Program-made: the position numbers and the translations under genes
Notes under the pieces: generated by a model
The model's database searches: none
What the model was told of the DNA's origin: nothing
Seen by the model: only the letters and a program-made list of their open reading frames with translations
Part shown: one piece after another, positions 8,145 to 14,730 of the stretch
How the letters are laid out: each line of letters starts with the position of its first letter
How positions within the stretch are numbered: the stretch's first letter is position 1
Assembly (NCBI GenBank): GCA_003232445.1
Contig: QIJM01000492.1
Coordinates: 1-14,730, forward strand
Length of the DNA: 14,730 bases
Direction of reading: 5' to 3'
From: Paraglaciecola arctica
GTDB lineage: Bacteria > Pseudomonadota > Gammaproteobacteria > Enterobacterales > Alteromonadaceae

Positions 8145-10190
8145 ATGCAAAATAGCTTCGCCGACATTATTGATAAACTAAACAACCACGAATTGTGGGA
8201 CTTCCCCGGTGGTGTGTTTCCTGCTGAACGTAAAACACTGTCAAATCAAACCCCAATAGGCAAATTACCCATCCCTGAGCGACTTTACGTGACAGTTAAA
8301 CAACATATAGGTGTTGAGGGTCACCTTATTGTTGAGGTCGGTCAAAAGGTGCTCAAAGGGCAAGCATTAACCAAAAGCATGAACCCATTTGCAGTGCCAA
8401 TTCACGCTCCCACGTCTGGCGAAATAGTAGCGATTGATAAACACGTATCAGCTCATCCATCTGGTTTACCAGAGTTGACTGTGCAGATGACCAGCGACCA
8501 GCAAGACAAATGGATTCAGCTTAGTCCCTTGGTTGATTATCAAAACCAAGCAAAAATGCAAGTACTAGCCGCCATTTGTGATGCCGGTATCAGTGGTATG
8601 GGCGGCGCTGGTTTTCCGACTCATATTAAGTCGTCACCTAAAAAAGACGTCGACTTTTTAATCATCAACGGCATTGAATGTGAACCTTACATTACTTCCG
8701 ATGACCGCTTGATGCGCGAACATGCTTGGCAAATCCGCCAAGGTATAGATGTATTGTGCCATCTACTCAAGCCCAAACACGTATTGATTGGTATAGAGAA
8801 CAATAAGCCTGAAGCCATTGAGTCGATGCAAGTGGCGTGTCGAGAAAACCCTAATTACCGTGTGTGTAGTGTGCCAACTAAGTATCCTGCTGGCGGCGAG
8901 AAACAACTAATCCAAGTGCTAACTAACAGGGAAGTACCCGCTCAAGGGTTGCCTGTCGATGTAGGCGTGATCATGCATAATGTGGGCACCTGTTTTGCCA
9001 TAGCAGATGCGGTTTTTTCAGGTAAACCACTCATCGAACGTGTGGTAACTGTCACCGGTGAAGCAGTAGAAAAACCCGGCAATGTGTGGGCGCTGATTGG
9101 TAGCCCCGTTGCCAACCTGCTGGCTCACTGTGATTATAAGCAAGCGGTTCAGAGTCAACCTAACATCATTATGGGTGGCCCTATGATGGGCTTTAGCGTG
9201 ACAAGCGAGTGGGTGCCAGTGGTGAAAACCACAAACTGTATTTTGGCACCGACTGACAATGAAATGGCAGGTAACGATGAACAAGCTTGTATTCGCTGTA
9301 GTGCATGCGCAGATGTTTGTCCGGCCAGCTTGTTGCCGCAACAATTATTTTGGCATGCAAAAGCCAAAGAATTAAATAAAGCCCAAGATTACAATTTATT
9401 TGATTGTATTGAATGTGGTGCTTGTGCCTACGTTTGCCCCAGTGAAATACCTTTAGTTCATTATTACCGCATAGCAAAATCTGAAATCAGAGTAGAACAA
9501 GAAGAAAAACAAAAATCAGATAAAGCACGAGATCGCTTTGAGAAACGCGAAGTCAGGTTAATTGCTGAACAACAGGCCAGAGATGAAAAACATCGATTAG
9601 CGGCAGAGTCGAGAAAACAAGCCATGGCAAATAATGGCAACAACTCAAAAGACAAGATTGCCGCAGCCTTAGCTAGAGCAAAAGCCAAAAAACAAGCTTT
9701 CAGCACAGTGGATGATAAGCAGATAGAGCCCACTGAAGTAGCCCCTGCGAATAAATCAGCGCAGGCAGCGAAAACTGAAGTATCCACAAAAGTGGCAAGT
9801 TCAAATCAACGAGTTCAAGCGGCAATCACCAGAGCAAAAGCCAAAAAAGCGGCGGCTGAAGTCACTGATAGCATCACCCCAGCGGCTAAAGCCCCGCGCC
9901 ATCAAGCGCCCGCTAGAACTAACAGTAAACAAGCTAAAATAGCCGCCGCGGTAGCCAAAGCAAAGGCTAAACGTGAAGCACAAAAAATCGCCAGCAATCA
10001 AGACACGCCAAATCAAGTGCCAGCAGTTAAAATAAATAACACCGAAACTAACAGTCCAGTTGAACTGGTCAAAACAGAAGAACAACAAATGGACATGAAA
10101 AAACACAGAATTGCTGCGGCCGTGGCTAAAGCCAAGGCAAAAAAAGCAGCTGAAAAAGAGGCGATTAGCAAAGAAGATAAACTCTCATGA
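8145..10190 (+). CDS. rsxC: RsxC/RnfC, NADH/FMN and iron-sulfur subunit with long alanine/lysine-rich tail
   Basis: RsxC is the peripheral subunit that handles NADH through bound FMN and passes electrons to two 4Fe-4S clusters. The 681-residue product contains GMGGAGFPTHIK (151-162), the nucleotide-binding motif shared with complex I NuoF-type proteins, followed by NGIECEPYITSDDRLM. Two cluster motifs are at Cys382/385/388/392 and Cys421/424/427/431. From about residue 450 the protein becomes a highly charged, probably helical tail with four spaced copies of a motif like (K/R)IAAAxAKAKAKK, near residues 504, 556, 598 and 655. Such tails vary in length between species; E. coli RsxC has about 740 residues. 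A GGGA ribosome site precedes the ATG. The stop overlaps the rsxD start by four bases (ATGA). Confidence 0.96.
   Translation: MQNSFADIIDKLNNHELWDFPGGVFPAERKTLSNQTPIGKLPIPERLYVTVKQHIGVEGHLIVEVGQKVLKGQALTKSMNPFAVPIHAPTSGEIVAIDKHVSAHPSGLPELTVQMTSDQQDKWIQLSPLVDYQNQAKMQVLAAICDAGISGMGGAGFPTHIKSSPKKDVDFLIINGIECEPYITSDDRLMREHAWQIRQGIDVLCHLLKPKHVLIGIENNKPEAIESMQVACRENPNYRVCSVPTKYPAGGEKQLIQVLTNREVPAQGLPVDVGVIMHNVGTCFAIADAVFSGKPLIERVVTVTGEAVEKPGNVWALIGSPVANLLAHCDYKQAVQSQPNIIMGGPMMGFSVTSEWVPVVKTTNCILAPTDNEMAGNDEQACIRCSACADVCPASLLPQQLFWHAKAKELNKAQDYNLFDCIECGACAYVCPSEIPLVHYYRIAKSEIRVEQEEKQKSDKARDRFEKREVRLIAEQQARDEKHRLAAESRKQAMANNGNNSKDKIAAALARAKAKKQAFSTVDDKQIEPTEVAPANKSAQAAKTEVSTKVASSNQRVQAAITRAKAKKAAAEVTDSITPAAKAPRHQAPARTNSKQAKIAAAVAKAKAKREAQKIASNQDTPNQVPAVKINNTETNSPVELVKTEEQQMDMKKHRIAAAVAKAKAKKAAEKEAISKEDKLS
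9654..10145 (+). repeat. Four spaced Ala/Lys motif copies in the rsxC tail
   Basis: The encoded motif, roughly (K/R)-(I/V)-x-A-A-x-x-(K/R)-A-K-A-K-(K/R), begins at residues 504, 556, 598 and 655 (bases 9654, 9810, 9936 and 10107). The linkers between copies differ in length and sequence, while the motif copies stay similar at protein level and vary in codon choice. This suggests old duplication with selection on the protein rather than recent DNA expansion. Confidence 0.85.
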
Positions 10191-11281
10191 AATTTAGATT
10201 AGCCAGTTCCCCACATCAACATATTCACCGTGATACCGGTCAGGTGATGCGCTTAGTTATACTAGCCATGGTGCCGGGCATCTTAATGCAAACGTGGTTC
10301 TTTGGCTGGGGCACTATCATTCAGATTGTACTTGCAGTCATTACCGCGGTTGTGACCGAAGCGACAATTTTAGAGCTACGTAAACGCGATTTCGAGCGAG
10401 CATTAAAAGATTATAGTGCGGTATTAACCGCGATGTTATTGGCAGTAAGCATCCCACCTTTTGCCCCTTGGTGGGTGATTGTGATTGGTACATTTTTCGC
10501 CATTGGCATAGTTAAACAATTGTATGGTGGCCTAGGGTTTAATGTGTTTAATCCGGCGATGGCGGCTTATGTCATGCTGTTGGTTTCTTTTCCTATGCAA
10601 ATGACCCAATGGCTACCACCTGTAAGTCTTGCCCAATATAGTCATAACTTTATGGATGCGCTGCACGCTGTTTTTACTGGTTTCAGTGTTGAAGGTTTTA
10701 GCCTTGCGCAGCTCAAAACAGGCATAGATGGCGTGACGATGGCCACACCGCTAGACACAGTCAAAACCGGCCTTGCTCAAGCACTTACCTATTCAGAAAC
10801 GATTGAATACCCCATTTTTGATAATGTGGTTTCTGGGTTAGGGGTGGCATCAAGTTGGATAAGCTTAGGTTATCTGCTTGGCGGCCTATATTTACTTAAA
10901 CAAAAAGTCATTAATTGGCATATACCCGTTAGTGTGATTGCTGGGCTGTTCATCTGCGCATTGATAATGTCACTGGTAGACAATGATTTATACCCATCAA
11001 GCTTATTCCATCTATTCAACGGAAGCATCATTATCGGTGCCTTTTTTATTGCCACCGACCCTGTATCCGCTTCGACTACTAATAAAGGTAGAATAATTTT
11101 TGGCGCGGCTATTGGTGTGTGGATTTATCTGATAAGGGCTTGGGGAGGCTATCCTGACGCCGTGGCTTTTGCCGTGTTGATCATGAATATGGCTGTGCCT
11201 TTAATTGATTATTATACGCGCCCACGCACTTATGGTCATAGCTCAAACAAGCAAAAACCAACAAACAAGGCTCAGTCATGA
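10187..11281 (+). CDS. rsxD: RsxD/RnfD, membrane flavoprotein subunit
   Basis: RsxD is an integral membrane subunit of the Rsx complex carrying a covalently bound FMN. The 364-residue product has about ten hydrophobic segments. The motif DGVTMATPLD places Thr187 exactly at the residue number known as the FMN-attachment threonine in the Vibrio cholerae homologue. Other family stretches are SSPHQHIHRDTGQVMRLV at the N-terminus, GGLGFNVFNPAMAAYVMLL, and FFIATDPVSASTTNKGRIIFG near the C-terminus. The last 20 or so residues form a basic hydrophilic tail, which accounts for the slightly greater length than E. coli RsxD (352). It overlaps rsxC by 4 bp and rsxG by 4 bp, both as ATGA, so the three are translationally coupled. 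Confidence 0.97.
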   Translation: MKFRLASSPHQHIHRDTGQVMRLVILAMVPGILMQTWFFGWGTIIQIVLAVITAVVTEATILELRKRDFERALKDYSAVLTAMLLAVSIPPFAPWWVIVIGTFFAIGIVKQLYGGLGFNVFNPAMAAYVMLLVSFPMQMTQWLPPVSLAQYSHNFMDALHAVFTGFSVEGFSLAQLKTGIDGVTMATPLDTVKTGLAQALTYSETIEYPIFDNVVSGLGVASSWISLGYLLGGLYLLKQKVINWHIPVSVIAGLFICALIMSLVDNDLYPSSLFHLFNGSIIIGAFFIATDPVSASTTNKGRIIFGAAIGVWIYLIRAWGGYPDAVAFAVLIMNMAVPLIDYYTRPRTYGHSSNKQKPTNKAQS

Positions 11282-11994
11282 CAAAAAGTATGCAACATAC
11301 TATGACTAAAAATGGCTTGATATTGGCGGTGTTTGCCATAGTTACAACGGGGTTGGTTGCACTCACCTATTTTGGCACCAAAGATCAAATTGCATTGCAG
11401 CAACAACAAAAATTGTTATCCATACTCAATGCAGTCATTGATGAAAGCAGTTATGACAATGCCATCCAGTTAGACTGCGCGTTGGTCACATCTGCTGAAT
11501 TGTTAGGCTCTAATGAACCACAGCATATCTATCGTGCCACTAAACAAGGGCAAGCAGTTGCGGCCGCCATTGAAACGACTGCCCCAGACGGTTACAGCGG
11601 AAAAATCCAATTAGTGGTGGGCATAACCCGTTCCCAAGCAGATTCGGCCATGGTAACGGGTGTGAGAGTACTCGAACACAAGGAAACACCCGGCTTAGGC
11701 GACAAAATTGATTTACGTATTAGCAATTGGGTATTGGACTTTGACAATCAAATTTATAGTACTGCAATCGCCCAAAATTGGGCAGTCAAAAAAGACGGCG
11801 GCCAGTTTGACCAATTTACCGGTGCCACAATTACCCCTAGAGCAGTGGTCAACGCGGTTAAGTTAAGTGTCGAATATTACTTAACGAATCAAGCCACTAT
11901 TTTTAACGCGGCTAATGCCTGTGCTACAAATAATCCTGTGAATACTATTGCTGAAAACACTGTTGCTGAAAACGCGAGCGAAACTGATGAATGA
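11278..11994 (+). CDS. rsxG: RsxG/RnfG, periplasmic FMN-binding subunit
   Basis: RsxG has one N-terminal membrane helix (about residues 11-32) and an exported FMN-binding domain. The flavinylation motif TGATIT lies at 181-186 (FDQFTGATITPRAVV), with the final Thr186 the likely FMN attachment site, added by an ApbE-type transferase encoded elsewhere. HKETPGLGDKI (134-144) is another family hallmark. The product has 238 residues against 206 in E. coli. The excess is a polar C-terminal tail of about 33 residues (rich in Asn, Thr, Ala, Glu) that includes a short tandem duplication (TIAEN-TVAEN). The start overlaps rsxD by 4 bp, and the 3' end overlaps rsxE by 8 bp. Confidence 0.95.
   Translation: MTKSMQHTMTKNGLILAVFAIVTTGLVALTYFGTKDQIALQQQQKLLSILNAVIDESSYDNAIQLDCALVTSAELLGSNEPQHIYRATKQGQAVAAAIETTAPDGYSGKIQLVVGITRSQADSAMVTGVRVLEHKETPGLGDKIDLRISNWVLDFDNQIYSTAIAQNWAVKKDGGQFDQFTGATITPRAVVNAVKLSVEYYLTNQATIFNAANACATNNPVNTIAENTVAENASETDE
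11944..11973 (+). repeat. 15-bp tandem duplication in the rsxG tail
   Basis: ACTATTGCTGAAAAC (11944-11958) is followed immediately by ACTGTTGCTGAAAAC (11959-11973), a 14/15 match. The repeat is in frame and adds five residues to RsxG. It ends 13 bp before the rsxE start. Confidence 0.85.
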
Positions 11995-12685
11995 GTTTAA
12001 AGAGTTAAGCTGGCAAGGGCTGTGGAAAAACAACCCTGCATTGGTGCAACTATTAGGTTTGTGCCCTTTACTTGCGGTAACCGCCACTATCACCAACGGA
12101 TTAGGTTTAGGCCTTGCCACCACCCTAGTATTGATTGGTTCGAATACCACAGTGTCGATAATACGTCACTGGGTGCCAAACGAAATTCGCATCCCTATTT
12201 TTGTGATGATCATCGCCGCTTTTGTGACCATAGTGCAGCTATTGATGAATGCTTACACTTTTACCCTGTATCAAGCCTTAGGTATTTTTATTCCATTAAT
12301 AGTCACCAATTGCGCCATTATCGGACGGGCTGAAGCTTATGCGTCTAAAAACACGGTTGGCAAATCAGCTTTTGATGGTTTGATGATGGGGCTAGGTTTT
12401 ACCGTTGTATTAGTATTATTAGGCGCGATGCGCGAATTATTGGGTTATGGCACCTTGTTTGACGGCGCCAATTTATTGTTAGGCGATTGGGCAACTAGCT
12501 TAAAAATCACTGTATTTGAAACCGACAGCCCATTTCTATTGGCAATTTTACCTCCAGGCGCTTTTTTATGTATGGGTCTGTTAATAGCGCTAAAAAATAT
12601 ATTAGATAGCCATATGGAGCGTTTGTTTGCCGCAAAGTCTGAAGAAAAAGTGGTGCAGCGAGCGCGTGTCACGACTGACAGCTGA
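11987..12685 (+). CDS. rsxE: RsxE/RnfE, electron transport complex membrane subunit
   Basis: RsxE is an integral membrane subunit related to RsxA and packed against it in the complex. The 232-residue product has six hydrophobic segments and conserved stretches LWKNNPALVQLLGLCPLLAVT, IPIFVMIIAAFVTIVQLLMNAY, and LGIFIPLIVTNCAIIGRAEA, with the paired cysteines expected of this fold. TDSPFLLAILPPGAF near the C-terminus is also typical. I choose ATG 11987 because MNEFKELSWQGLWKNN aligns with the E. coli start (231 residues). An upstream in-frame ATG at 11948 would add 13 residues encoded inside the rsxG tail repeat and is less likely. The start lies 8 bp inside rsxG. Confidence 0.95.
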   Translation: MNEFKELSWQGLWKNNPALVQLLGLCPLLAVTATITNGLGLGLATTLVLIGSNTTVSIIRHWVPNEIRIPIFVMIIAAFVTIVQLLMNAYTFTLYQALGIFIPLIVTNCAIIGRAEAYASKNTVGKSAFDGLMMGLGFTVVLVLLGAMRELLGYGTLFDGANLLLGDWATSLKITVFETDSPFLLAILPPGAFLCMGLLIALKNILDSHMERLFAAKSEEKVVQRARVTTDS

Positions 12686-12702
12686 AAGCTACGAGCTTTT
12701 TT
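12685..12702 (+). terminator. Weak intrinsic terminator or attenuator after rsxE
   Basis: AAAGCT (12685-12690) pairs with AGCTTT (12694-12699) around a 3-nt loop, and the run of T continues to 12702. The stem is only 6 bp, so termination is probably partial, allowing read-through to nth 20 bp further on. Confidence 0.45.
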
Positions 12703-12722
12703 AGAGTATAAGTTGATATCAA

Positions 12723-13358
12723 ATGAATAAACAAAAACGTCTAGAAATGTTGACTCGCTTGCGCGATGCTAACCCCCACCCCACCACAGAGCTTAATTAC
12801 GCCAGTCCTTTTGAGCTGTTAATTTCGGTGATTTTGTCTGCACAATCTACAGATGTGGGAGTCAACAAAGCCACAGATAAACTTTATCCTGTAGCGAATA
12901 CGCCAGAAGCTATTTATGCCCTAGGTGTGGATGGATTAAAACACTATATCAAGACCATTGGTTTGTTTAATGCCAAAGCTGAAAACGTGATTAAAACCTG
13001 TGGCATATTAATCAATCAACATGCCTCAGTCGTACCGGAAAATAGAGCTGCATTAGAAGCCTTGCCAGGCGTGGGGCGAAAAACGGCTAACGTGGTATTA
13101 AATACTGCCTTTGGTTGGCCTACCATAGCCGTAGACACGCATATTTTCAGGGTTTCAAACAGAACCAAATTAGCCATGGGTAAAAATGTCGATTTGGTCG
13201 AACAAAAGTTATTAAAGGTGGTATCAACTGAATTTAAGGTAGATGTGCATCATTGGTTGATATTACATGGCAGGTATACGTGTATCGCCCGTAAACCACG
13301 CTGTGGCTCATGTTTAATCGAAGATTTATGTGAATTTAAAGATAAGACTGAAGACTAG
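12723..13358 (+). CDS. nth: Endonuclease III, DNA glycosylase/AP lyase
   Basis: Nth removes oxidised pyrimidines in base excision repair and cleaves the abasic site by beta-elimination. The product has 211 residues, the same as E. coli Nth, and aligns without gaps. The helix-hairpin-helix LPGVGRKTANVV carries catalytic Lys120, and Asp138 lies in AVDTHIFRV. The C-terminal 4Fe-4S cluster ligands are Cys187, Cys194, Cys197 and Cys203 in the C-X6-C-X2-C-X5-C pattern. It follows rsxE by 37 bp with a weak terminator between, the same order as the E. coli rsx-nth operon. The ribosome site is poor. All known key residues are present. Confidence 0.98.
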   Translation: MNKQKRLEMLTRLRDANPHPTTELNYASPFELLISVILSAQSTDVGVNKATDKLYPVANTPEAIYALGVDGLKHYIKTIGLFNAKAENVIKTCGILINQHASVVPENRAALEALPGVGRKTANVVLNTAFGWPTIAVDTHIFRVSNRTKLAMGKNVDLVEQKLLKVVSTEFKVDVHHWLILHGRYTCIARKPRCGSCLIEDLCEFKDKTED

Positions 13359-13367
13359 GAAATAACA

Positions 13368-13562
13368 ATGGAAGGCACAAAACGAGCCAACATTAAAATT
13401 GGTGCGCAAGTTTCTATCGTACTGAAGCAAGATCAAAGAACGGGTAATTTAACCGAGGGAGTGATTGAAAAAATTCTCACCAACTCGCCCAATCACCCCC
13501 ATGGAATTAAAGTTAGATTAGACAGTGGTGAAGTGGGCAGAGTAAAACAAATTCATCCGTAA
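13368..13562 (+). CDS. YwbE-family small protein, function unknown
   Basis: This 64-residue protein resembles the YwbE family (DUF2196), conserved in many bacteria but without a known function. The hallmark pattern is visible: IKIGAQVSIVLKQDQRTGNLTEGVIEKILTNSP, then HGIKVRLDSGEVGRVKQI. It looks like a small beta-barrel domain rather than a membrane protein. An AGGA ribosome site lies 7 bp before the ATG. The gene starts 9 bp after nth, so the two are probably co-transcribed. Its stop is only 8 bp from the stop of the convergent pilin gene, leaving no room for an intergenic terminator. Confidence 0.85.
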   Translation: MEGTKRANIKIGAQVSIVLKQDQRTGNLTEGVIEKILTNSPNHPHGIKVRLDSGEVGRVKQIHP

Positions 13563-13570
13563 AAAACACC

Positions 13571-14050
13571 CTAACACCTCCAACAATATTCAGTTGTGCT
13601 GAAAGTGCCATTATTGTTGGCATCCCATGCCCGTCGTCCATCACTATAAAAGGCCACGTTTCCATCACCCGCTTGGGGAGTACCGGTTACCGGTGTAGCC
13701 TCAAGAAGATAAGCACTGCCACTGGCCTCACTGATAAACAAATCATATTTGCGGTTAGCATAAAGTTCGGCAGATGGCGAATGCTGATGAAAAATAGCAG
13801 GTTTCCCGGTATCTGCCGCCGAATCTGCCGCCGCTTTGTAACTAAAACTCGCGGCTTTGTGTCGCTCCATAGCCGCTGCTAGGCTCATTAAATCAGCTTG
13901 GGCAGCACCTCGGTTGGTACTAACAATAAACCCTTGATAACTGGGGTAAGCGATACTGGCAATAATGCCAATAATAGCCACCGTTATCATCAATTCAATT
14001 AATGAAAACCCTTTTTGCGTTTTACTCACTAGATTTAAAGCTATTTTCAT
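13571..14050 (-). CDS. pilE: Type IV pilin, PilE-like (minor pilin)
   Basis: This 159-residue prepilin has a short basic leader ending in TQKG, then FSLIELMITVAIIGIIASIAYPSYQ. PilD-type peptidase should cut between Gly14 and Phe15; Glu19 is the conserved Glu5 of the mature pilin. The N-terminal helix is membrane-spanning and polymerising; the rest forms the globular domain. Near the C-terminus DANNNGTFSTTE (143-154) resembles an EF-hand loop, directly followed by YCWRC with both cysteines of the protein (156 and 159). I choose ATG 14050 because it overlaps the stop of the upstream PilY1 gene (ATGA), has a GAGAG sequence just before it, and gives a normal leader. A TTG at 14074 would add eight unneeded residues. 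Placement after PilY1 suggests a minor, PilE-class pilin; the symbol is by resemblance. Confidence 0.87.
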   Translation of the reverse strand: MKIALNLVSKTQKGFSLIELMITVAIIGIIASIAYPSYQGFIVSTNRGAAQADLMSLAAAMERHKAASFSYKAAADSAADTGKPAIFHQHSPSAELYANRKYDLFISEASGSAYLLEATPVTGTPQAGDGNVAFYSDGRRAWDANNNGTFSTTEYCWRC

Positions 14051-14730
14051 GGTCTCTCTGTCTCTGTTTTCCAACTGCTTTTTTGTACTCGCTCAAAATA
14101 GTTGTGAATGTTTTCGGCTAAACACTCAAATGCGGAACCACAAGCAACTCGGTTACCATCTGCATCTACCTCAATCACAGTAGAGGCACATTCGGTACCC
14201 AAACAGATAATAGGTTTAATAATATCTTCAATCAAAATTTTGGTATCTGGGGCTATACCAGTTTGTTTTAATTGTGCGTAACGATCTTCATGTAACTGTA
14301 TGCCATCATTATTCAGATCTGTCACCGAGTTGCCATTGATCAGTTCAACCAGATACGCGCGACTGTTGCCTGTTGGTGGTGCACATACACTATCGCTAGC
14401 AGTTGCAGGCAAGTAAGTGGTAAATATTATTTGGTAGTCCAAAATTAGTGGCGAGGCAAGCACCTTTTCCCCTCCCGTTTTAAGCCTAATATACCACCCC
14501 TGTGACTCTGCAAATTGCTCAACTGCCAATTCTTGAGCTGCAGAATCTGAAGATGTCAGTAAATGTTCAGTGGCATCATATAAACTGCTTAAATCTAAGG
14601 GTGTGCTGGGTAAAGCAAAATTTCCATCTTCATCAAGGGTAAATACGCCGTCATCCTTAATCATGTAGAAATGGTCATTAATTGTTGTATTTAATGGATG
14701 CGCGCGGAAACCAGAACCCAATACAACTGC
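14047..14730 (-). CDS. pilY1: PilY1-type pilus adhesin/assembly protein, C-terminal part
   Basis: The frame is open to the right edge, so only the last 227 residues are present; the family usually exceeds 1000. The visible part begins within a conserved segment of the beta-propeller domain, AVVLGSGFRAHPLNTTINDHFYMIKD, and continues with GWYIRLKTGGEKVLASPLILDYQIIFTTYLP, both typical of PilY1. PilY1 proteins are exported or surface-associated and control pilus extension and adhesion, in Pseudomonas in a calcium-dependent way. Here DLNNDGIQLHED resembles a calcium-binding loop. The C-terminal part holds four cysteines, including two CxxxxC spacings, that could form disulfides. The TGA overlaps the downstream pilin start by four bases, so the two are translationally coupled. 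Confidence 0.88.
   Translation of the reverse strand, partial: AVVLGSGFRAHPLNTTINDHFYMIKDDGVFTLDEDGNFALPSTPLDLSSLYDATEHLLTSSDSAAQELAVEQFAESQGWYIRLKTGGEKVLASPLILDYQIIFTTYLPATASDSVCAPPTGNSRAYLVELINGNSVTDLNNDGIQLHEDRYAQLKQTGIAPDTKILIEDIIKPIICLGTECASTVIEVDADGNRVACGSAFECLAENIHNYFERVQKSSWKTETERP

Noticed and set aside
9018..9787. Several antisense ORFs across rsxC
   Set aside because: They are shadows of the strongly conserved rsxC frame, with cysteine- and serine-rich translations unlike real proteins.
11948..11986. Upstream ATG as the rsxE start
   Set aside because: The added 13 residues do not match the RsxE N-terminus and are encoded within the rsxG tail repeat; ATG 11987 matches the family start.
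14051..14074. TTG at 14074 as the pilin start
   Set aside because: It would extend the leader needlessly; ATG 14050 overlaps the PilY1 stop and gives a normal prepilin leader.

Overview
The window looks like chromosomal DNA of a marine gammaproteobacterium, most likely of the order Alteromonadales (Glaciecola/Paraglaciecola-like). This is inferred from protein resemblance, the AT-leaning base composition and the gene order; no database search was possible. No insertion sequence, prophage, plasmid gene or CRISPR array is visible.

Layout, left to right. (1) The 3' part of a 4-hydroxyphenylpyruvate dioxygenase gene (hppD, + strand, cut by the left edge) faces a LysR-type regulator (- strand) across a perfect 11-bp inverted repeat. 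(2) A minus-strand operon carries a MATE-family efflux pump and then uvrB. As given, uvrB is broken: the frame stops after 577 codons, and the missing C-terminal region continues in another frame directly downstream. (3) A 985-bp AT-rich gene-free region (5629-6613) lies upstream of that operon. It holds a tight cluster of three DnaA boxes, a good LexA (SOS) box overlapping a minus-strand TATAAT, and a strong stable-RNA promoter pointing right. (4) Two identical tRNA-Asn(GUU) genes follow. (5) Next comes the complete rsx (rnf) operon rsxABCDGE, which encodes a membrane electron-transfer complex, followed by nth (endonuclease III) and a small YwbE-family gene. (6) On the minus strand at the right end are the 3' part of a PilY1-type gene and an overlapping type IV pilin gene (pilE-like).

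How the parts work together. RsxA, D and E are membrane subunits, RsxB and C carry Fe-S clusters (C also an NADH/FMN site), and D and G carry the covalent-FMN threonine motifs. The genes are packed with start/stop overlaps, as expected for subunits of one complex. Nth, another Fe-S protein, follows as in E. coli. UvrB belongs to nucleotide excision repair, and the LexA and DnaA sites upstream of its operon resemble the dual LexA/DnaA control described for E. coli uvrB, although here they lie about 0.5-0.7 kb from the first gene. PilE and PilY1 belong to the type IV pilus.

The observations most worth a second look are the uvrB reading-frame break and the combined DnaA-box and SOS-box regulatory region. 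Smaller oddities are the RsxC alanine/lysine repeats, a tandem duplication in the rsxG tail, EF-hand-like loops in both PilE and PilY1, and a shared heptamer repeat. I did not find evidence for a wholly new multi-gene system.
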